64,000 nt of DNA, from the NCBI GenBank assembly GCA_001600415.1, contig BCJX01000008.1, positions 251,851-315,850 of the forward strand, read 5' to 3'. Source of the DNA: Pascua guehoae (Eukaryota; Basidiomycota; Tremellomycetes; Trichosporonales; Trichosporonaceae). Below the pieces are notes generated by a model. The model ran no database searches. It saw only the letters and a program-made list of their open reading frames with translations, and had not been told where the DNA came from. The position numbers and the translations under genes are program-made. Numbering within the stretch: position 1 is the first letter of the stretch; the number at the start of each line of letters is the position of its first letter. Below are positions 58,002-64,000 of this stretch, one piece after another.

Positions 58002-58590
58002 GGCGCCGGTGTCTAGGTTGTAGGATGTAGGAAGAGCAGAGGAGAGGTTCTTATCCAGACATCATGAATGATCTTTGTGACTTGCATTAAATGCGATATT
58101 GCTCCTCTTCCCTCCCTCGTCACTCTCTCCCTCGTCGCTCTCTCCCACTTGACTCTCTTCCACTTCACGTTCTCACCCGTTAACACACACACTCGCTCTG
58201 GTCCCTTTCACCTTCCTTTTCACCTCCCCACCTGGCATTGCTCTTCTCCAAACTTCCAGGTTTCAGCACAACGGGCGTGCGGTTGTGTGGACGTGTGTGC
58301 GCACACTTGTATCGAAATACATGAGAAACGTGTTTCGAGGCCGGTTTGGTTCTCCAAGTGCCACAGTGAGGCCCGAGCTCATGGTGAGTATCTGACAGAG
58401 TTCACGCTTAGACTCGAGTTACTACATCCATCCGCCCACAGAGCTGAAGCAGTCAGAACTGCTGAACACTACTAGAGCTCCTTCGTGAGGGACACAAAAC
58501 ACGTTTGGGCACGAGGTTGGCCAAAGTGCCACATTCATACTTGGGAAGCGCCACATGGCCAGAATCGACAATCACGTCGCTTCAAGGCAC

Positions 58591-58810
58591 TGCAGGTGTG
58601 TCCGAAACGTCACGAGGCTGCCACATTAATCTCCGGCATGCGCACAGCCTGTACACAGGAACGCGCAAAGGACAGGTGGGGTACAACAAGCAGGAAACAA
58701 CAGCGTGTCCACTTGCCATATCATTGCATTGATCTGGAGAGTGTCCGTGCCTAACTTTGACGAGACCAAGCTCAAAGTGACAGTCTCAAGATTTTCCGGA
58801 CGCACCTGTA
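58591..58810. mobile_element. 220-bp terminal-inverted-repeat element (MITE-like, copy B)
   Basis: Left arm 58591-58624 (TGCAGGTGTGTCCGAAACGT at its start, GGCTGCCAC at its end) and right arm 58777-58810 (ending TTTTCCGGACGCACCTGTA) are imperfect reverse complements. The right arm, read inverted, matches the left arm of the 84-bp element at 18262 at about 29 of 34 positions. The 152-nt interior has no coding capacity. Shared ends on two elements of different length suggest non-autonomous copies of one DNA-transposon family. Confidence 0.6.
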
Positions 58811-60423
58811 TGTGCTCTAGCGCTGGAGACTCCGTGTTATTTGCACTTGTGGTCTGTATCCAGACATGGCCACAGCCTCGCACTTGCACACACCCAACCT
58901 GGGCAAACGGCAGTGAGCAGTTTCCCAGTCTCCCTCACTACATTATGGCACAGTTTGGCAGGTCCTCCTTCTCTACCAGTCATTGTGCTACTGTGATGTT
59001 GCCGCTATCTTTACACCCCTGGGGCTATGAGATTCATGTCTCCGCCCCGGGTAAACTTTTCCCCATAACGCGGCCACCTGTGCCGGCAAACAGATCGGGG
59101 CGACCGGACATGAAAGATCCAGCCTTTCAACGTCACCAAAGTTCGACACTGTAGTTTGTCTCCCCTTGAGGGTCCGTGAGCTAGAGGTCACGCGCAGAGT
59201 CAACGTGCCTGACGTATGTCACAAAGATACAACAATAGAATGAGTCGGAACAGCCGAGGGAACGTTAGGGGAAGCGAGGCAAAGGAAGTCACCCGTGCAG
59301 AAGTCGCGAGGCCAGCCGTGCCCCTCGTGCTGAGTGCGCTGCAGGGCGGAAGGCACATTATTGTAATGTGTCGGGGGGTCTGTGCATTCACCATGCTCTC
59401 TGCATGCTCTCACCAGCACGAACGCGAACAGAAGCGAGCGGCATGGCAAGGCCGTCCCGGTAATAGCCGGCAGGTGTCAATGGAATGCGCTCCACCGTTT
59501 CTTTTTTCGCCACAAATGTCCGAAACATGAAACAACCTGCTACTTCATCCAACAGGACGATAACGCAATCCTTGGCGACGACAGGGGGCCTAATGTCAAG
59601 TTGGGATCAGCTGACCATCCTTTTGTGCCATTCACTGCGCAGCATCTCGGCATCTATCTGCTGGTACCGCGTGGTGAAGAGGCTGGAAAAGAATGGACGA
59701 TGGGACGACAGGCGAATGGGAGGCGCGTAAACGAGACGACACCGAGATCTCAAAGCTGACAGAGTTGATACCAGCCCGCTCAGGCACGCGACTTGGCACT
59801 ATCCCAACCGGCATGTCGTGTTCCAGCACTCGAGCCCACCTTGCACTACTGTATTGTTGACTCAATGAGGAGCACCACATGGTGCCCGCCCGCCCCCGAG
59901 ATATGGAAGGTTTCGGCCGCACTGGTATGCCGCTACACCACAAAGCCGGTACCGCATCCGAGCCATGCGAGCCGAGCTAGACGCCAAACTCTCCACGACA
60001 AACAATTCTCATCCGAATGAACTTTAAAGGGTGCCTGTTCCCAGGATCCCTCACGTCGCCGTCCTTGGCAGTTGGGCTCGGGATGATCGAGCACAGGTGA
60101 CGTTTCGTCTCTGCCAGAGCTAAACATTCCCCATGGGGGTGGTGAGGAGCACCGGGTGAGGGGCCCACATCATTGCCGATTGCATGAGAGCGCTGTTGGG
60201 TATCAGTGCTGAATGGGTTACAACCTCACCTGGAATGACTGCAGATGGATGTCGTGGTAACTTGCCGTCAAGTTCTACGGCACGGTGGTATGCATCTCCT
60301 GCAAACAAGAGTCAAGAGGTGAAGCTGCTGTGCTTCCAGATCGGGGATGTACTCACCGCAATACCGGTAACGCTGTGACGTCTGGCCGGCGAGCTTTCCT
60401 CCAGGTCTTGGCCACAGAAATGG

Positions 60424-60430
60424 TATATAA
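60424..60430 (+). promoter_or_regulatory. TATA box of the lipase gene
   Basis: TATATAA lies 64 nt before the lipase ATG, a normal spacing for a regulated fungal promoter with a short leader. Confidence 0.6.
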
Positions 60431-60493
60431 TGGGCTCTGTTCAACGACCAGAGAGACGACTCATCCCTTCTGCTTCGTCTCTTGCCCACTGCA

Positions 60494-61759
60494 ATGCTCG
60501 CCGCTCTGTCCATCCTTGTTGTGGCGCTTGGTGTCGTCGACGCGTCGCCAGTCCGGCGCGCTTCGTGGGAGATCTCCCAGGACGTCAAGGATACCTGGGT
60601 ACCGATGGCCCATTATGCTGGGTAAGTGGGGTGTTGATTGTCTTCCCTGTCCCGTCTCTGCCTGTTTCCTTCTCTCTGGCACATCCCAGCGTGTCATCTT
60701 TTGTCTCCTGGGAACATGTCTTGGTACATTCCTTCTGGAAGGCCGTTCATTTTGATGGTATCGTGTCGCACGCCATCATCCGCCACAACGAGGTCTCGTA
60801 CCTTATCTCAAAGATTGCGTCCATGTTGTCGTTTCTAACTTAAGTGCCGCGTACTGCAACTCGGATTCCATCCGTGCATGGTCTTGCGGGCATGCCTGCG
60901 ACCATCTGGCGGGAGGCATGCACGATGTCCTCACCGTGGGCGGAGACTCGCACGAGACGCCATACTGTGAGTCGTGCAAACTCATCCATACGCCTCCAAC
61001 CATTCCTTGTCAATTCAACTAATACTCGCCTCAGACTATGTTGTCAACAACGGCTCGTCGGTCATTGTCGCCATCTCAGGCACAAACCCCTTTTCGGTCC
61101 CGTCCATCGTCAACGACATCAACTTTACACCCGTGACGCCCAGCACGGACCACTTTCCGGGCAGCAGCGGCGTAAAGGTCCACGTTGGATTCTACGACAC
61201 ATTCAAGCGCATGGCACCTACCATCTTGTCGGCGGTGCAGAAGGCTGTGGGCGACGGGTCCAAGGACGTGATCGTCACAGGCCACTCGCTGGGCAGCGCC
61301 GTCGGCCACTTGATGGCCGTCTATCTCTCATACCAGCTGGGCTGGAGTGCGAGCGTGCGCGCGAGGCTGTTTGCCAGCCCCCGTGTCGGTAACAAGGCGT
61401 GGGCAAACTATGTTGATTCGAGGGTTAGTTCAGTCACCCCCCCACACCCCCCTTATCTGCTTCTGTACAGACGCTCACACTCGCAGCTCCCGGATACCGT
61501 CCAGCACATGAACAACTACAACGACCCCGTCCCCCAGCTCCCGCCCCGCTGGATGGGCTTCCAGCACTCGAGCAACGAGCTCTGGATCACAAACGACGAT
61601 GGCGACCACGTCGTGGCCTGCTGGGGCCAGGAGAGCGGCGACTGCCAGAACAGCCTCGGCATCCAGGGCCACATTGAGGCGTTCAAGGAGGATCTCAATC
61701 TCGGCGTCCACCTCGGGCCCTACCTTGGCGTCTGGATCTCGTCCTTTGGTTGCAGTTAA
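60494..61759 (+). CDS. secreted class-3 lipase
   Basis: Four exons (60494-60621, 60845-60966, 61035-61423, 61487-61759) give 303 residues, the usual size of Thermomyces/Rhizomucor-type lipases. A hydrophobic signal peptide (MLAALSILVVALGVVDAS) is followed by AHYAGAAYCNSDSI, the conserved start of the mature enzyme. The nucleophile elbow GHSLG places the catalytic Ser at 168; NDPVPQLPP gives Asp226; GVHLGPYLG near the end gives His288. Paired cysteines (AAYC, WSCGHACDHL) fit disulfides. It hydrolyses triacylglycerols outside the cell. The fourth exon acceptor was chosen because the nearer TACAG would put DPVPQLPP out of frame. A TATA box 64 nt upstream suggests inducible expression. Whether it acts on lipid or another ester cannot be told. 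Confidence 0.93.
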
Positions 61760-62561
61760 GACGCTGGGCTGCAACAGTCAAAGTTCAGGACTGTTCGAGG
61801 TCCTACCGGCGTAAGACGATTATAAGTAGGAAGAAGAATAACGAAATGAGACGTCGACGAGAGACGGAATGAAAGAACAAGTCTATACTCGGTAGCACGT
61901 CATAATCTGAGAATACGGGCAGTCAGCTGTCGAGTAAATGAAGTATAGTTTGATTGATGCTGCGACTCTAAGCAATGATGGGAGCAGTTGTGGGGCCTGT
62001 CTAAGCGATTGTTAACACACAGGAGCGCCCCCGAGTTACACCTCAAGTGTCGCTTCCAGCACCAGTTGGCCGAGTTGGCGGATAATCGGAGCGCGGTGGA
62101 GTAAACAGCCGTCAGGTACTTCCATCCCAGTTCAACTTGCACTCTGCACACATGCTCATACACACCTCGTCCACTCACCCCCACACTCAAGCACGACACG
62201 GGCCTCCGCGCACTCGACAGCCTCTGCATTCCACACTCTGCGGCCGACATTCGGGGTCTGCGGCTTGGCAGACCCCGCGCGGCCGTCCGCTGGGAAAAGC
62301 GGATGTTGATAAAAGAAGCAGACGTTGGCGGAATTGGCGGGGAAAGCGAGTCGGCGAGGTCGGGCATGGCCGAATACCGAATGCCGTCAATATGTGAGAA
62401 ATCCGGAGTGGCAGTGGTGGTAGTCACAACATTGTCGAGTCTGCAAACTTCTGGATACATAACACACGCGCTCACGATCAAAGCTCACTGTATCTTGCTC
62501 AACATCGTTGTCTGAACGTTTGACACTTGGACTCCCTCCCCTAATCCCTTCCGCTTGCACC
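61760..62561. other. intergenic, carrier promoter region
   Basis: Between two rightward genes. A GC-rich inverted repeat GGGGTCTGCGGCTTGGCAGACCCC lies at about 62253-62276. No gene recognised. Confidence 0.5.
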
Positions 62562-64000
62562 ATGGTCTCTTCGCCACGATCGACTCAATATCTCCCCGCC
62601 CTCACGCGCCCTGGACGCCAGTACGGCACCCATGCTCCTGCCACTGCGAGTATAGAGGGCAGCAGCGAGAGCGTGCCCGTGGATGCCGTTGCAGTTGCTA
62701 GGAAACGGCCATATCCATTCTGGCTCGGCGGTGAGTTGTGCTTCTCTTGTACTCTGTCTGCTCTCGTCGGTACGAACAGGCTGTTAGGCAGGCGATAAGG
62801 CAGCTGTGCCGCGTTTGAAACATCTTGCGACACTCAAAGATGGATAGTGCGAATGAGCTATAGCACTCCTGGTGAAAAATGCCTGGCACGGCTGCACTCT
62901 CGCAATAGAGTCTTCTCCTTTCTAATGCGCCTGGCGCGACCCAATCTGCACACAAGCGCTGACAGACAGGTGTGGCGGCGACGTTTGCGGGTGCAATCAC
63001 CCATCCACTAGACCTCACCAAGGTCCGCATGCAGACCACGGGCGACAAGGGTATGCTTGCGACGATCAAGAAAACAATACACAATGCTGGTGAGTACCGT
63101 GTCGAATAGCGCAGCATGGGGAATGTCGAGGTTGGCTATGGCTACTGCGGTCCACCGCGACAACACGCGCCCGCGCAGGTCGCTCAAGAATGTTCCCATT
63201 GGTGACGGAAAGATTCTGACAAGAACAGGCATCCGTGGTCTCTACGACGGACTCAGTGGTACGATCCTGCGACAAATGTCATACTCGATGATCCGGTTCG
63301 CCGCATACGACCGGATCCGTGCCGCGATGCATACAGGTGCGCCAACAACAATCTCTGTGTCTCGCCCCTTGCTAATGGTCAGATCACGGCCCCGTTCCTG
63401 CATGGAAGCTTGTCACGGCCGGTGGCATTGCGGGTGGTATCGCGGGGACGCTCGGCAACCCTGCCGAACTGATCATGGTCCGCATGATGGCCGACAAGGC
63501 CAAGCCGGTGGACAGTGAGTCATTGTGCTGTTGTATGGAGTGTTAGACCCAAGAGCCGCCTGATAGGTCTCGAGGTCGTCTCTCGCCAGCAGCTGCGACA
63601 TGCGAAACAGTCTGACACTGCAGAGCGCTACAACTACAAAAACTCACTCGAGGGCCTGTACCGCATGGCGCAGGCTGAAGGGATCCGGTCGTGGTTCCGC
63701 GGTGTCGCGCCAAACGGTATCCGCTCGGTGCTCATGAACGCGTCCCAGCTGGGCTCGTACGACTGGTTCAAGCACCAGCTCGTCGCCTCGGGCCTGACCG
63801 ACGGACCCGTCGTGCACTTTGTCGCCTCCCTTGGTGCCGGTACGGTTGCGACGAGTGAGTATTGTCGAGGTCGGGCCAGCACCAGTTTCATACATATCTT
63901 CAGCCTACGCGTATGGCATTCATTGCTGCGCTTGGTCTCTGCCCGGTCTCTCCTCACCCAGCCCCAAGAACCCAACTAACCTCACAGCCGTCTGCTCGCC
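62562..64000 (+). CDS. DIC1: mitochondrial dicarboxylate carrier (partial, runs off the window)
   Basis: Exons 62562-62730, 62970-63089, 63229-63335, 63383-63514, 63624-63854 and the first 13 nt of a sixth (63988-64000) are visible. After about 50 extra N-terminal residues the carrier fold starts at YPFWLGGVAATFAGAITHP. The three-repeat signature P-x-D/E-x-x-[KR] appears as HPLDLTKVRMQ, NPAELIMVRMM and, at the edge, TTVCSP. Matching segments RYNYKNSLEGLYRMAQAEG and NGIRSVLMNASQLGSYDWFK place it with Dic1, which exchanges malate or succinate for phosphate across the inner membrane. The exon 5 acceptor (CTGCAG) was picked because it gives KRYNYKNS in frame. The N-terminal extension is longer than in yeast Dic1. 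The last repeat lies outside the window. Confidence 0.9.

Larger units (their letters stand above)
58002..60493. other. intergenic between divergent genes, contains MITE-like element
   Basis: 2.5 kb without a supported gene. Besides the element at 58.6 kb it shows only short frames lacking domains. It carries the promoters of the 488-residue protein and the lipase. Confidence 0.55.

Noticed and set aside
63331..63342. TACAGGTGCG string similar to the MITE end
   Set aside because: It is the exon 3 donor of the dicarboxylate carrier; no second arm is nearby.

Overview
The window reads as nuclear DNA of a basidiomycete yeast, most plausibly a tremellomycete of the Trichosporonales type. The grounds are: GC-rich sequence with a strong preference for C/G-ending codons; many short spliceosomal introns (mostly about 40-160 nt, GTRNGT donors, CTRAC-like branch sites, YAG acceptors); tiny coding exons of 5, 17 and 24 nt; and a set of core eukaryotic proteins. 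The genus is an inference from overall feel, not from a marker gene. All gene models below were assembled by hand from splice signals and checked for reading-frame continuity; every complete multi-exon model sums to a multiple of three.

Layout. 0-28.8 kb is gene-dense: a two-BTB protein (-), a SAP-domain membrane protein (-), Sec72 (+), an HVA22/TB2/DP1 membrane-shaping protein (+), eIF3b (+), the Snt2 chromatin reader (+), a Zn(II)2Cys6 transcription factor with two zinc clusters (-) facing an MFS monocarboxylate-type transporter (+), ETF-alpha (+) and the cohesin kleisin Rad21 (+). 28.8-43.9 kb is gene-poor: one small coiled-coil protein, one 94-residue Q-rich protein, two intron-containing tRNA genes (Pro-UGG, Leu-CAG), several satellite-like repeats and a roughly 160-bp piece of organellar/bacterial-type large-subunit rRNA carrying two ambiguous bases. 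43.9-64 kb is gene-dense again: NAD-dependent glutamate dehydrogenase (+), a mitochondrial-type adenylate kinase (-) divergent from a THOC3/Tex1-like WD40 protein (+), two low-complexity orphan proteins (-), a secreted class-3 lipase (+) and a mitochondrial dicarboxylate carrier cut by the window edge (+).

Most genes are housekeeping and unrelated in function. The one likely local functional unit is the head-to-head pair of the double-zinc-cluster factor and the MFS transporter, the usual arrangement for a pathway regulator and its target. Mitochondrial catabolism is represented several times (ETF-alpha, GDH2, adenylate kinase, dicarboxylate carrier), but these genes are dispersed and need not be co-regulated.

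The most unusual signals are the duplicated Zn2Cys6 cluster, a pair of related terminal-inverted-repeat elements (84 bp inside an intron of that factor, and 220 bp at 58.6 kb), the rRNA fragment, a 5-nt initiating coding exon, a long acidic insertion inside a WD40 protein, and the satellite-rich gene-poor interval. I found no CRISPR array, no intact transposase or reverse transcriptase, and no viral gene.
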